From assembly GCA_002359895.1 (NCBI GenBank), contig DEOB01000010.1, positions 1,118,125 through 1,182,124 of the forward strand: DNA of 64,000 bases, read 5' to 3'. A model generated the notes under the pieces. It saw only the letters and a program-made list of their open reading frames with translations. It did no database searches and was not told the DNA's origin. Both the position numbers and the translations under genes were made by a program. The DNA is from Stenotrophomonas sp. UBA2629 (GTDB lineage: Bacteria > Pseudomonadota > Gammaproteobacteria > Xanthomonadales > Xanthomonadaceae). Positions 52,933 to 61,997 of this stretch are shown here, one piece after another. How positions within the stretch are numbered: the stretch's first letter is position 1; every line of letters begins with the position of its first letter.

Positions 52933-53349
52933 TCAGCCGCCGCGGCGCGCCCGTTCTTCAATGGCGAAGCACTCATCGGGCTTGGGGCTGGGCGGGTTGA
53001 AGCTCACCGGCACCTGGATGGTGGTCGGCACCGCCTGGCCGTTGCGGGTGGCGGCGCGGAACTTCCACTCGCGCACGCGGGCGATGGCCGAGTCATCCAG
53101 CTGGCTGTTGCCGCTGGTGGTGATGAGCGCCACTTCGGTCGGGGCGCCTTCCGGGCCGACCACGACCTTGAGCACGCTCTTGCCGCCTACGCCGGCACAG
53201 GCCAGCTCGGCCGGATACTCCGGCGGCGGGGTCTGGATGGCGGCTACCTGGGTGGGGGCCGCCACCGGCGTGGCGGGTTGATCGGAGGAGTTGCAGGCGG
53301 CCAGGGAAATGGCGGCCACGAGGGAGCCCGACAGCAGGCGCAGTTTCAT
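52933..53349 (-). CDS. TonB C-terminal domain lipoprotein
   Basis: This 138-residue lipoprotein has a lipobox (SLAAC, Cys19), a short Pro/Ala linker, and a TonB-C-like domain: TPPPEYPAELACAGVGGKSVLKVVVGPEGAPTEVALITTSGNSQLDDSAIARVREWKFRAATRNGQAVPTTIQVPVSFN. This fold is usually on TonB proteins with an inner-membrane anchor, whereas here it sits directly behind a lipid anchor. The start at 53349 is preferred to 53385. It shares the strand with the ZIP transporter and the pterin dehydratase. Confidence 0.8.
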   Translation of the reverse strand: MKLRLLSGSLVAAISLAACNSSDQPATPVAAPTQVAAIQTPPPEYPAELACAGVGGKSVLKVVVGPEGAPTEVALITTSGNSQLDDSAIARVREWKFRAATRNGQAVPTTIQVPVSFNPPSPKPDECFAIEERARRGG

Positions 53350-53350
53350 G

Positions 53351-53698
53351 TCATTGCTCCGTAAGTGCGGATGCCCTGGCGGCACAGATGAAGTCGTTCT
53401 CGCTCAGCCCGCCCACATCGTGGGTGGAAAACCGCACCACAGCGCGATCGTAGTGCACGCCCAGGTCCGGGTGGTGATCCTCGGCATGTGCTACCCAGGC
53501 CAGCGCGTTCACAAAGGCCATGGTGCCGTAGTAGTTGTCAAAGCGGAATGTACGCACCAGCGCCTGACCGTTTTCGGCGAGCTCCCAGCCGGGTAGCTGC
53601 GCGATCAGTTCGGCAAGGCGTGCCTGGCCGAGCTTGTGCTCGCTGCCTTTGCGTGGAATGCAGTGGGCTTGCGCCAGGGGAATAAGGTCAGCGGCCAT
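53351..53698 (-). CDS. phhB: 4a-hydroxytetrahydrobiopterin dehydratase
   Basis: This 115-residue pterin-4a-carbinolamine dehydratase regenerates the pterin cofactor of aromatic amino-acid hydroxylases. Motifs: GWELAENGQALVRTFRFDNYYGTMAFVNALAWVAHAEDHHPDLGVHYDRAVVRFSTHDVGGLSENDFICAARA with the active-site histidines. The start at 53698 (MAADLIPLAQAHCIP) is chosen. No phenylalanine hydroxylase gene is nearby. Confidence 0.94.
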   Translation of the reverse strand: MAADLIPLAQAHCIPRKGSEHKLGQARLAELIAQLPGWELAENGQALVRTFRFDNYYGTMAFVNALAWVAHAEDHHPDLGVHYDRAVVRFSTHDVGGLSENDFICAARASALTEQ

Positions 53699-53788
53699 GG
53701 CAATCTCCTTCGAACAGATGGCTGAATAGTGGCGTCGATGGAATGTGTGTCCCATCAGCGCCAACCAAGACACGGCTAGAATACCCGC

Positions 53789-54382
53789 ATGATCCAGATC
53801 TCAGATACCGCTCAAAGCTATTTCCGCAAGTTGATCGAACGCGAGGCGGTCCCCGGCATGGGGGTACGCCTGAGCGCCGTGGAGCCCGGCACGCCGCGTG
53901 CCGACGCACGCCTGGAGTTTGCCGACCCCAGCGAACTGCTCGGTGACGAGTGGGCCGTGGATTGCGATGGCTTCACCTTGTATGTGGCAGCCACCAGCGT
54001 GGGTTGGTTGGACGGCGCCGAGATTGACTTCGTCACCCAGGCCGCCGGCACCCAGCAGCTCACCATCAAGGCGCCGAAGATCAAGGGTGAGGCCCCTGGC
54101 GATGCCGCTTCGATGGTGGAGCGCGTGCATTGGGTGGTGGAGAACGAGATCAACCCGCAGCTGGCTTCCCACGGTGGCCGCGTGGCGGTGCAGGAAGTGT
54201 CCGCCGATGGCGTGGTGCTGCTGCGGTTTGGCGGCGGCTGCCACGGTTGCGGCATGGCCGATGTCACTTTGAAGCAGGGGATCGAAAAGACGTTGATGGG
54301 ACGTGTGCCCGGCGTGACCGCCGTGCGCGATGCCACTGACCATGACACCGGTCAGGCCCCGTATATCCCGCGCGCGGGCTGA
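53789..54382 (+). CDS. nfuA: Fe/S biogenesis protein NfuA
   Basis: NfuA delivers [4Fe-4S] clusters to target enzymes. It has 197 residues: an N-terminal degenerate A-type (HesB-like) domain (about 1-95) and a C-terminal Nfu domain with the cluster motif RFGGGCHGCGMADVTLK (CxxC). The ATG at 53789 (MIQISDTAQSYFRK) is standard. It is divergent from phhB and 15 bases before the repetitive protein gene. Confidence 0.96.
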   Translation: MIQISDTAQSYFRKLIEREAVPGMGVRLSAVEPGTPRADARLEFADPSELLGDEWAVDCDGFTLYVAATSVGWLDGAEIDFVTQAAGTQQLTIKAPKIKGEAPGDAASMVERVHWVVENEINPQLASHGGRVAVQEVSADGVVLLRFGGGCHGCGMADVTLKQGIEKTLMGRVPGVTAVRDATDHDTGQAPYIPRAG

Positions 54383-54397
54383 GTCGATAACCGCCGC

Positions 54398-56194
54398 ATG
54401 CCGGTGACGTCGGTTACCGACCTTGTCGATCTGCTGGCTGCGCGCCGGCAGGCGAGCATTCTGCACGACCGCCGCACCGGCATGCCTTACAGCTGGAGCC
54501 ACTGGGTGTGCACGCGCGCGTCCAAGGCGTTGTCGGCTTTTGCCACTGCGGATGTGGCGGAGGTGATTGCGGCTGCGCCCGAACGTCCGCGCCAACGCGT
54601 GCCGGCGCCGCGCCCCTTCCTGCAGATGATGTTGCTGTTGCTATGGCGCGGCACAGATCCCCCGCCGCGCGATCAGCGCACGCTGCGCTGGTTTGCGGCG
54701 TTCGTCAGTGCTGCGTTGCATCTGATGTTTGCGCTGTTGCTGGTGTGGGTGGCGTTGATACGCAGCCCGGTGCAGGACCCGAGTTCGGAAGAAGGCGAGC
54801 GTGTGCAGATCGAATACATCGGTCGCGGCACGCCGGACGAACAGGGCGGCGGCGCGCCACAGGCGCAAGGGCAGCAGCAGGCGGCGGCGACATCGCGTGC
54901 GCCGGCTGCGGCAGAAAGCGCCAGTGCGACAACGGCGGCGGAACCTGCTGTACCAGCGTCTGCCGAGCCGGTGGCGGTTGCCGCGGCATCCAGTACGGCC
55001 GAGCCGGCCGAGGCCGACGAGAGCTTTGTGCCGGTCGATGTCTCCAAACCCTCGCCGGAAATGCCAAGTGCGCAGCCGTTGCAGGTGACGCAGACCCCGC
55101 AGCCCACCACCGATTTTGTATTGCCACCGCCGACGCTGCGGCCGCCGACCATGACGGTGCCGCAGGTCAATGTGCGCCAGGTGCAGGTACGCGAGCGGGT
55201 GGTGGAGACAGCGGTGGATCGCCCGCAGCTCACCCAGTCCGCACGTGCATTGCCTGAAGTGCAGCCGCAGCTGCGAGCGCCGGAGGTGCAGGTGCGTGAG
55301 CGGCAGATTGAAGCGATGCCGCAGCAGCGGGTCGAGATGTCGCAGGTACGTCAGCGCATGACCGATGTGCACGTTGCTGGCCCGGAAGTGACGGTGCGGG
55401 AGCGACAGGTGGATGTCGCTCCGGCACAGCCGGTTGCGATGGCGCAGGTGCGGCCACGCGAGATCAGCAGCGCTTCGGTGGAAGCGCCGACGGTAGCGGT
55501 GCGGGAGCGACAGTTGCCGGGCGTGCCGGATGTTGTGGCGCCTTCCGCTGCGCCGCCTGCCGCCGCCGCTGCGCCGGCCAGCGCGGCAATCGCCGCACAG
55601 AACAATGCTGCGCAGGGCCGTACTGCCGCCGCCAGCAACGCGTCGCGCGCGGGCACCAGTACCGGCGCCGGCCCCAAGCCGCAGGACCGAAGTGGTGGTT
55701 GGGATTCCCCGGTACGTTCGGACGACTGGGGTGCATCGCAGCGGCAGGTGGATGGCAATGCGGGCGGACAGTCGGACAAGGGGCACGGTCTGTTCAATGC
55801 CGATGGACGGGTGCGGCTTGCCGATGAGGGCGCAGGTAAAGACAGCACACGCGGCGCGCCAGGCGGTGAAGCGGATACCTGGACGCGCGATCGCATTGCC
55901 GATTCGGGCACGTGGCTCAAGCGCCCGCCTTATGACTACACGCCAACGTCGTTCGAGAAATATTGGGTGCCCAACGAATCGCTGTTGGCCGAATGGGTGC
56001 GCAAGGGCATCAAGAGTGTGGAGATTCCCATCCCCGGTACCAGCACGAAAATTTCCTGCGTGGTGTCGATGCTGCAGTTTGGCGGCGGTTGTGGTTTGAC
56101 CAACCCCAACATGCAGGAGCAGCCGGCTGAGGCGCGGCCACCGCCGGACATCCCGTTCAAGAAAGAACTGCAGGAAGACAACGGTAGCCGCTGA
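54398..56194 (+). CDS. Transmembrane repetitive protein
   Basis: This 598-residue protein corresponds to what Xanthomonas annotations call transmembrane repetitive protein. A 98-residue cytoplasmic N-terminus precedes one membrane helix (about 99-121). The periplasmic part begins ERVQIEYIGRGTPDEQGGG and is Ala/Pro/Gln-rich. At residues 262, 297, 331 and 366 the core V-x-V-R-E-R recurs with a spacing of 34-35. The C-terminal domain (about 500-598) has FEKYWVPNESLLAEWVRKGIKSVEIPIPGTSTKISC and two cysteines (CVVSMLQFGGGC). The architecture recalls TonB-like envelope-spanning proteins; no role is established. Confidence 0.82.
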   Translation: MPVTSVTDLVDLLAARRQASILHDRRTGMPYSWSHWVCTRASKALSAFATADVAEVIAAAPERPRQRVPAPRPFLQMMLLLLWRGTDPPPRDQRTLRWFAAFVSAALHLMFALLLVWVALIRSPVQDPSSEEGERVQIEYIGRGTPDEQGGGAPQAQGQQQAAATSRAPAAAESASATTAAEPAVPASAEPVAVAAASSTAEPAEADESFVPVDVSKPSPEMPSAQPLQVTQTPQPTTDFVLPPPTLRPPTMTVPQVNVRQVQVRERVVETAVDRPQLTQSARALPEVQPQLRAPEVQVRERQIEAMPQQRVEMSQVRQRMTDVHVAGPEVTVRERQVDVAPAQPVAMAQVRPREISSASVEAPTVAVRERQLPGVPDVVAPSAAPPAAAAAPASAAIAAQNNAAQGRTAAASNASRAGTSTGAGPKPQDRSGGWDSPVRSDDWGASQRQVDGNAGGQSDKGHGLFNADGRVRLADEGAGKDSTRGAPGGEADTWTRDRIADSGTWLKRPPYDYTPTSFEKYWVPNESLLAEWVRKGIKSVEIPIPGTSTKISCVVSMLQFGGGCGLTNPNMQEQPAEARPPPDIPFKKELQEDNGSR

Positions 56195-56271
56195 GCGCGG
56201 TGGCGCAGGCGATGCCTCAGCGTCGCCAACGTTAGGGTCAGCGCTGTTTGCCGCCGCCGCGTGCATTGAAA

Positions 56272-56300
56272 AAGAAAGCCGCCCATTGGGCGGCTTTCTT
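56272..56300. terminator. Terminator between the repetitive protein and cytochrome genes
   Basis: AAGAAAGCCGCCC pairs perfectly with GGGCGGCTTTCTT (13 bp) around ATT in a convergent gap. Confidence 0.85.
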
Positions 56301-56320
56301 CGTTGGCTTGCGTGGGCTGC

Positions 56321-56782
56321 TCAGTTCACGCCGTGCAGATCACGCAACTGGCTGGGGCGCGAGCCGAAGTAAGCGGCGAGGTCGGCGATGTCCTGGTCGC
56401 TGAGGCCCGCGGCCTGTGGCGTCATCAACATGTGGTCGCGATCGCCGCTGCGATATGCCTGCAGGGCATGGGCCAGATAATCCCCATATTGGCCACCCAG
56501 TCGCGGGTAGGTCGGGTCGATGGGCTGGTTGCCATCTGCGCCGTGGCAGTCAATACAGCTTTGTCCGGTGGCTTTGCCCTTGGCGTTGGCCAAGTGCTCA
56601 CCTGCGGCGGTGCGGCCGGCCGGCAGGCCTGCCGACGAACTGGCGCCGTGTTCGCCGCTGGCGTGGCCGGGATCGGTGGCGGATTTATCCGCCGATTCCA
56701 CCTGCGACTGCGAACATGCTGCCAATGCAAAGGCAGCCAGCAGGGCGATGGACAAGCGCGTTACATGCGTTGCTTTCGACAT
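56321..56782 (-). CDS. Class I cytochrome c lipoprotein
   Basis: This 153-residue protein has a lipoprotein signal (LLAAFALAAC) and one haem-c site, SCIDCHGADG (CxxCH), with a distal Met candidate in DHMLMTPQAAGLSDQDIADLAAYFGS. This is the class I fold seen in cytochrome c4/c5-type carriers. It lies downstream of a second cytochrome c gene and likely carries electrons in the periplasm; the partner oxidase is not in this window. Confidence 0.88.
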   Translation of the reverse strand: MSKATHVTRLSIALLAAFALAACSQSQVESADKSATDPGHASGEHGASSSAGLPAGRTAAGEHLANAKGKATGQSCIDCHGADGNQPIDPTYPRLGGQYGDYLAHALQAYRSGDRDHMLMTPQAAGLSDQDIADLAAYFGSRPSQLRDLHGVN

Positions 56783-56791
56783 GGGCGGTGC

Positions 56792-57160
56792 CTATTTGAC
56801 GGTGGACAGGTAGGCGGCGAGATCAGCGATTTCCTGCGCGCTGAAGCTCATGGATTGCGCCTGCATCGTGGGATGCTTGCGCTTGCCTTCGCGATACTCG
56901 GTGAGCGCCTGGGTCAGGTACTCGGCCGACTGGCCACCAATCTTGGGCACGCGGTAACTGGGATAGGCATTCTTGTAGCCGGTGATGCCGTGGCAGCCTT
57001 GGCAGGTGTAAGCCAAGGTTCGTCCGGTGTCGGGCTTGCCAACCAATGGCGTGGCCGGCGCGGGCGATGCGGCGGAATCAGACTGCGGAACAGCGTTGGC
57101 GGCCCCGATGGGGAGGGCGAGAGCCAGAGCGAAACAAGCGGCGAGCGGCTGCGAGCGCAT
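56792..57160 (-). CDS. Class I cytochrome c
   Basis: This 122-residue periplasmic cytochrome has a cleavable signal (ALALALPIGAANA) and the haem site TCQGCHGITG. The distal methionine is probably in MQAQSMSFSAQEIADLAAYLS. It lies 9 bases upstream of the lipoprotein cytochrome and resembles it, so the two may pass electrons to each other. A Ser/Ala/Pro linker (SDSAASPAPATPL) follows the signal. Confidence 0.88.
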   Translation of the reverse strand: MRSQPLAACFALALALPIGAANAVPQSDSAASPAPATPLVGKPDTGRTLAYTCQGCHGITGYKNAYPSYRVPKIGGQSAEYLTQALTEYREGKRKHPTMQAQSMSFSAQEIADLAAYLSTVK

Positions 57161-57394
57161 GGTTTCCTTGTCCGGTATGCGGGTCTGGGGTTCCGCCGTG
57201 GGGACACGGAACGGGCCGAGTATAGCCCGCGTATTTAGCTGTCCGGTACCCGGAGTGAATGCTGCGACGCATCACCGTTTTGGGACGCCAGTCGCCAGAT
57301 TGTGCATACCCATGACCTTTGGGGCATGGTGTCGATGTGGGGTGGTGCAATACTTTGCTACAACACCATGCCAACGCATCCCCAGGACCTGACG

Positions 57395-58528
57395 ATGTCG
57401 CGATTTTTCTCCCAGCACAGCCGCACCGGAAGCTGCGCTGCTGCTCTGCTTATTTCCACGTCACTGCTGTTGGGTGGTTGCAAGGCCGGGGGCGAAGAAG
57501 CCCAGGCCAAAACGCCGGACGAACAGAAGGCCGTGGATGCGGTGCCGGTAGAGGTCGCCAAGGCCACACACCGGGCGATTGCAGCCAGCTACACCGGCAC
57601 AGCGGCAATGGAAGCGCGGGCCGAGTCGCAGGTGGTGGCCAAAACCTCCGGCGTGGCGCTGGCGGTATTGGTTGAAGAGGGCCAGGTGGTGCGGGCAGGG
57701 CAGGCGCTGGTGCGCCTGGACCCGGACCGCTCGCGCCTGACCGTCGCGCAGGCCGAGGCACAGCTGCGCAAGTTGGAAAACAGCTACCACCGTGCGGAAA
57801 AGCTGGTGCAGCAGCAGCTGGTCAGCGCCGCTGATGTGGACCAGTTGCGCTACGACCTGGAAAACGCCCGCGCGCAATACCGCATGGCGACGCTGGAGTT
57901 GTCCTACACCACGGTGGTGGCGCCCATCTCGGGTGTGGTTGCATCGCGTGACATCAAGCCGGGCAACTTCGTGCAGATCAATTCACCGATCATCCGCATC
58001 GTCGATGCCAGCCGCCTGGAAGCCACATTGAATGTGCCCGAGCGCGAAATCGCCAAGCTCAAGCCAGGCCAGGCTGTCGGCATGATTGCCGACGCACTGC
58101 CGGGCCAACAGTTCACCGGCACCGTGGACCGCGTGGCGCCGGTGGTGGACAACGGCACCGGTACCTTCCGCGTGGTGACCACGTTCTCAGGTGAGGGTGA
58201 CCTGCAGCCGGGCATGTTCGGGCGCCTGAGCATCAATTACGACCAGCGCGCCGATGCGTTGGTGGTGCCGCGCAACGCGTTGCTGGAAGACGGCGGTGAG
58301 CCGGCGGTGTTTGTGGTGCGCGATGGCAAGGCGCAGCGCGCCACGCTCAAACTGGGCTACGACGATGCCGGTTGGATCGAAGTGCGCGAAGGTCTGAAGG
58401 TGGGCGACGAAGTCGTCATCGCCGGCAAGGCCGCGCTGCGTGAAGGCAGTGCGGTGCAGGTGATCGGCCAGGAGAAGAAGGTGGTCGCTGCGGCCAAGGC
58501 TCCGGCCGCAGAGGCGACCAAACAATGA
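57395..58528 (+). CDS. RND efflux periplasmic adaptor (membrane fusion protein)
   Basis: This 377-residue adaptor links an RND pump to an outer-membrane channel. It has a lipobox (LLLGGC), the lipoyl halves ESQVVAKTSGVALAVLVEEGQVVRAGQALVRLDPDR, a coiled-coil hairpin (about 110-165), then the beta-barrel and membrane-proximal domains (VVAPISGVVASRDIKPGNFVQINSPIIRIVD). The start MSRFFSQHS follows AGGA at suitable spacing; ATG at 57368 is a longer alternative. It overlaps the first permease by 4 bases. Confidence 0.93.
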   Translation: MSRFFSQHSRTGSCAAALLISTSLLLGGCKAGGEEAQAKTPDEQKAVDAVPVEVAKATHRAIAASYTGTAAMEARAESQVVAKTSGVALAVLVEEGQVVRAGQALVRLDPDRSRLTVAQAEAQLRKLENSYHRAEKLVQQQLVSAADVDQLRYDLENARAQYRMATLELSYTTVVAPISGVVASRDIKPGNFVQINSPIIRIVDASRLEATLNVPEREIAKLKPGQAVGMIADALPGQQFTGTVDRVAPVVDNGTGTFRVVTTFSGEGDLQPGMFGRLSINYDQRADALVVPRNALLEDGGEPAVFVVRDGKAQRATLKLGYDDAGWIEVREGLKVGDEVVIAGKAALREGSAVQVIGQEKKVVAAAKAPAAEATKQ

Positions 58529-61500
58529 GTGCACACGGACCATCTGCCTCTGGCGGTGGCTTCGACCTGATCGAATTCGCCACGCGCCGTCGCGTCACCA
58601 TCGCGATGATGACGGTCACCCTGGTGCTGTTCGGCTTGATCTCGTTGTCGAGTTTGAAAGTCGAACTGCTGCCCGACCTGAGTTACCCCACGCTGACCGT
58701 GCGCACCGACCTTGAAGGTGCGGCGCCGGCGGAAGTGGAAACGCTGATCTCGCAGCCGGCCGAAGAAGCGTTGGGCATCGTCAAGGGCCTGCGCAAACTC
58801 AAATCGATCTCGCGCACCGGGCAAAGCGATGTGGTGCTGGAGTTTGCGTGGGGCACGGACATGCAGCAGGCCGGGCTGGACGTGCGCGACAAGATGGAGA
58901 CCTTGCAGCTGCCGCTGGAGGCCAAGCCGCCGGTGCTGCTGCGCTTCAATCCATCCACGCAGCCGATCATGCGCCTGGCGCTGTCGTCCAAGCTGGAAGC
59001 CGACAACGACGCCGAAGCGGTTCGTCGTTTGATGGAACTGCGTCGTTATGCCGACGAAGACCTCAAGCGCAAACTTGAACCGGTGAGCGGTGTTGCCGCA
59101 GTGAAAGTGGGTGGCGGCCTGGAAGATGAAATCCAGGTGGACATCGACCAGCGCAAGTTGTCGCAGCTGGGTCTGTCACTGGACACGGTGATTCAGCGGC
59201 TGCAGCAGGAGAACGTCAACCTCTCCGGCGGTCGCCTGGAAGAAGGCTCGCAGCGTTACCTGGTACGCACCGTCAACCAGTTCACCACCGTCGAACAGAT
59301 GCGCGAAATGCTGCTGACCACGGCTGCCGGTTCCGGCACTGCCGCAGCCAGCGAAAACCGCCAGCTGATGACGGCCATCCTCGGCAGCCGCGACCCCAAC
59401 GTTATCGCCGCGATGCGCAACGATGGCTCCGGTGGCAGCGTGGCGACGGTACGTCTGAAGGACGTGGCCGACGTGCGCCAAGGCTACAAGGAGCGCGAAG
59501 CGGTCATCCGCAGTGCCGGTCATGAAGCGGTGGAACTGGCCATCTACAAGGAAGGCGACGCCAACACGGTGTCCACGGCCAATGCGCTGGAAGCGCGCCT
59601 GGAGTTGATCCGCAAACAGATGCCCAAAGACATCGAGATGACGATGGTGGAAGACCAGTCGGTCTTCATCCGCCACGCCATCAAGGACGTCAAGATCGAC
59701 GCGGTGATTGGTGGCCTGTTGTCGATCCTCATCATCTTCCTGTTCCTGCGCGATGGCTGGAGCACGTTCGTCATCTCGCTGTCGCTGCCTATTTCGATCA
59801 TTGCCACGTTCTTCTTCATGGGCCAGTTGGGCCTGAGCTTGAACGTGATGTCGCTTGGTGGCCTGGCATTGGCGACCGGCCTGGTGGTGGACGATTCCAT
59901 CGTCGTGCTTGAATCCATCGCCAAGGCGCGTGAGCGCGGCATGGGCGTGCTGGAAGCGGCAATCAAGGGCACGCGTGAAGTGTTCATGGCGGTGGTTGCG
60001 TCCACGCTGACCACCATCGCGGTGTTCCTGCCGCTGGTGTTCGTGGAAGGCATTGCCGGCCAGTTGTTCCGCGACCAGGCGTTGACCGTGTCGATCGCCA
60101 TTGCGGTGTCGCTGGTGGTGTCGATGACGCTGATCCCGATGCTGAGCGCGTTGAAGGGCCGCCCGCCGTTGGAGTTCCCGGCAGAAGATCCGCGCACGCC
60201 GTGGCGCCCCGAAAGCCGTTGGAAGAAGCCGGCTGCGTATGCAGGCCGCGGTATCGGTGCGATGTTCCGCTACAGCTTCTTCGCCGTGGTGTGGGCGGTG
60301 GTGAAGCTGTTCCGTGGCATTGCGGCGGTGGTGGGGCCGGTCATGCGCAAGGCCAGTGATCTGGCGATGGCACCGTACAACCGCGCCGAAGCCGGGTACC
60401 TTCGGATGCTGCCTGCAGCGCTGAAGCGGCCATGGCCGATTCTTGGCGGCGCGACCTTGGCATTCGCCGCTACGTTGGCGGTGCTGCCGCTGTTGGGTGT
60501 GGATCTGATTCCGCAGCTGGCGCAGGATCGTTTCGAGATGACCGCCAAGCTGCCGCCCGGCACGCCGCTGGCGCAGACCGATGCACTGGTGCGTGAAGTG
60601 CAACGCGTGCATGCCAATGAAGAAGGTGTGCGCCTGCTGTACGGCGTCTCCGGCACCGGTACGCGGTTGGACGCCAGCCCGACCGAGAGCGGTGAAAACA
60701 TCGGCAAGTTGTCGGTGGTGATGAACGACACCAAGCGCGAGCCGGAGTTGACCGAGAAGCTGCGCAAAACCGTGCAGCAGTGGCCGGAAGCGCAGGTGGA
60801 TTTCGCGCGGCCGGAGCTGTTTGCATTGTCACCGCCGCTGGAAATCGAGATCGAAGGCAACAATCTGGAATCCATCCGCGTAGCTGGTAATCGCCTAGCC
60901 GGCATGTTGCGCGAAAGTCCGCACTACGCCGACGTCAAATCGACGGTGGAACAGGGCTTCCCGGAAATCCAGATCCTGTTCGACCAGGACCGTGCTGCGG
61001 CCTTGGGCTTGACCACGCGCCAGATTGCCGATGCGGTGGTCAACAAGGTGCGCGGCAATGTGGCTACGCGTTACAGCTTCCGTGATCGCAAGATTGATGT
61101 GCTGGTGCGTGTGCAGGAGTCCGAGCGTGCCTCGGTCAATGACATCCGCCGTTTGATCGTCAACCCGAGCGGCAACAAGCCGGTGGAGTTGGGTGCGGTT
61201 GCCGAAGTCGTGGCCACCACCGGCCCGAGCGAAATCCACCGCGCCGATCAGCGGCGCGTGGCGATCGTCTCGGCCAATCTGCGTGATATCGACCTGGGCA
61301 AGGCCATCACCGAAGTGCAGAGCATGGTCGCCAAAAATCCGCTGGGTACCGATGTCGGCATGCGTATCGGTGGCCAGGGTGAAGAGTTGGGTGAGTCGAT
61401 CCGCTCGCTGCTGTTCGCGTTTGGCCTGGCTATTTTCCTGGTCTATCTGGTGATGGCATCGCAGTTTGAATCACTGCTGCATCCGTTCGTCATCCTGTTC

Positions 61501-61992
61501 ACCATCCCCTTGGCGCTGGTGGGTGCGGTGGCCGCGTTGATGTTGTCGCGCTCGCCGATATCGGTGGTGGTGTTCATCGGTTTGATTCTGCTGGTGGGCC
61601 TGGTGGTGAAGAACGCCATCATCCTGATCGACAAGGTCAACCAGCTGCGCGAAGAAGGTGTGGCCAAGCGTGTTGCCTTGGTTGAAGGCGCACGCTCGCG
61701 TCTGCGGCCGATCATGATGACCACACTGTGTGCGGTGTTCGGTTTCCTGCCGCTGGCGTTGGCCTTTGGCGAGGGTGCCGAGGTGCGCTCGCCGATGGCG
61801 ATCACCGTGATTGGTGGCCTGTTGGTATCGACCATGCTCACTTTGCTGGTCATCCCGGTGGTGTACGACCTGCTGGACCGCAAGCCGGACGAGTTCTATG
61901 CAGAACGTGGTCGTCGCGCACGCCATGAGGCCGCAGCGGCCGAACAGGTGTTGGCGCAGGAGCCGGATGTGCGTGGCGGCGTGAAGGACTGA
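58525..61992 (+). CDS. RND efflux permease, first subunit
   Basis: This 1155-residue inner-membrane permease is of the AcrB/HAE type. The proton-relay residues are complete: Asp456-Asp457 in helix 4 (LVVDDSIVVLES) and Lys1029 in helix 10 (LVVKNAIILID). Twelve helices and two large periplasmic loops are evident. The segment between helices 6 and 7 is about 85 residues and contains an extra hydrophobic stretch (MFRYSFFAVVWAVVKLF). Translation is coupled to the adaptor, and a second permease follows after 5 bases. Substrates are not predictable. Confidence 0.94.
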   Translation: MSAHGPSASGGGFDLIEFATRRRVTIAMMTVTLVLFGLISLSSLKVELLPDLSYPTLTVRTDLEGAAPAEVETLISQPAEEALGIVKGLRKLKSISRTGQSDVVLEFAWGTDMQQAGLDVRDKMETLQLPLEAKPPVLLRFNPSTQPIMRLALSSKLEADNDAEAVRRLMELRRYADEDLKRKLEPVSGVAAVKVGGGLEDEIQVDIDQRKLSQLGLSLDTVIQRLQQENVNLSGGRLEEGSQRYLVRTVNQFTTVEQMREMLLTTAAGSGTAAASENRQLMTAILGSRDPNVIAAMRNDGSGGSVATVRLKDVADVRQGYKEREAVIRSAGHEAVELAIYKEGDANTVSTANALEARLELIRKQMPKDIEMTMVEDQSVFIRHAIKDVKIDAVIGGLLSILIIFLFLRDGWSTFVISLSLPISIIATFFFMGQLGLSLNVMSLGGLALATGLVVDDSIVVLESIAKARERGMGVLEAAIKGTREVFMAVVASTLTTIAVFLPLVFVEGIAGQLFRDQALTVSIAIAVSLVVSMTLIPMLSALKGRPPLEFPAEDPRTPWRPESRWKKPAAYAGRGIGAMFRYSFFAVVWAVVKLFRGIAAVVGPVMRKASDLAMAPYNRAEAGYLRMLPAALKRPWPILGGATLAFAATLAVLPLLGVDLIPQLAQDRFEMTAKLPPGTPLAQTDALVREVQRVHANEEGVRLLYGVSGTGTRLDASPTESGENIGKLSVVMNDTKREPELTEKLRKTVQQWPEAQVDFARPELFALSPPLEIEIEGNNLESIRVAGNRLAGMLRESPHYADVKSTVEQGFPEIQILFDQDRAAALGLTTRQIADAVVNKVRGNVATRYSFRDRKIDVLVRVQESERASVNDIRRLIVNPSGNKPVELGAVAEVVATTGPSEIHRADQRRVAIVSANLRDIDLGKAITEVQSMVAKNPLGTDVGMRIGGQGEELGESIRSLLFAFGLAIFLVYLVMASQFESLLHPFVILFTIPLALVGAVAALMLSRSPISVVVFIGLILLVGLVVKNAIILIDKVNQLREEGVAKRVALVEGARSRLRPIMMTTLCAVFGFLPLALAFGEGAEVRSPMAITVIGGLLVSTMLTLLVIPVVYDLLDRKPDEFYAERGRRARHEAAAAEQVLAQEPDVRGGVKD

Positions 61993-61997
61993 CCCGG

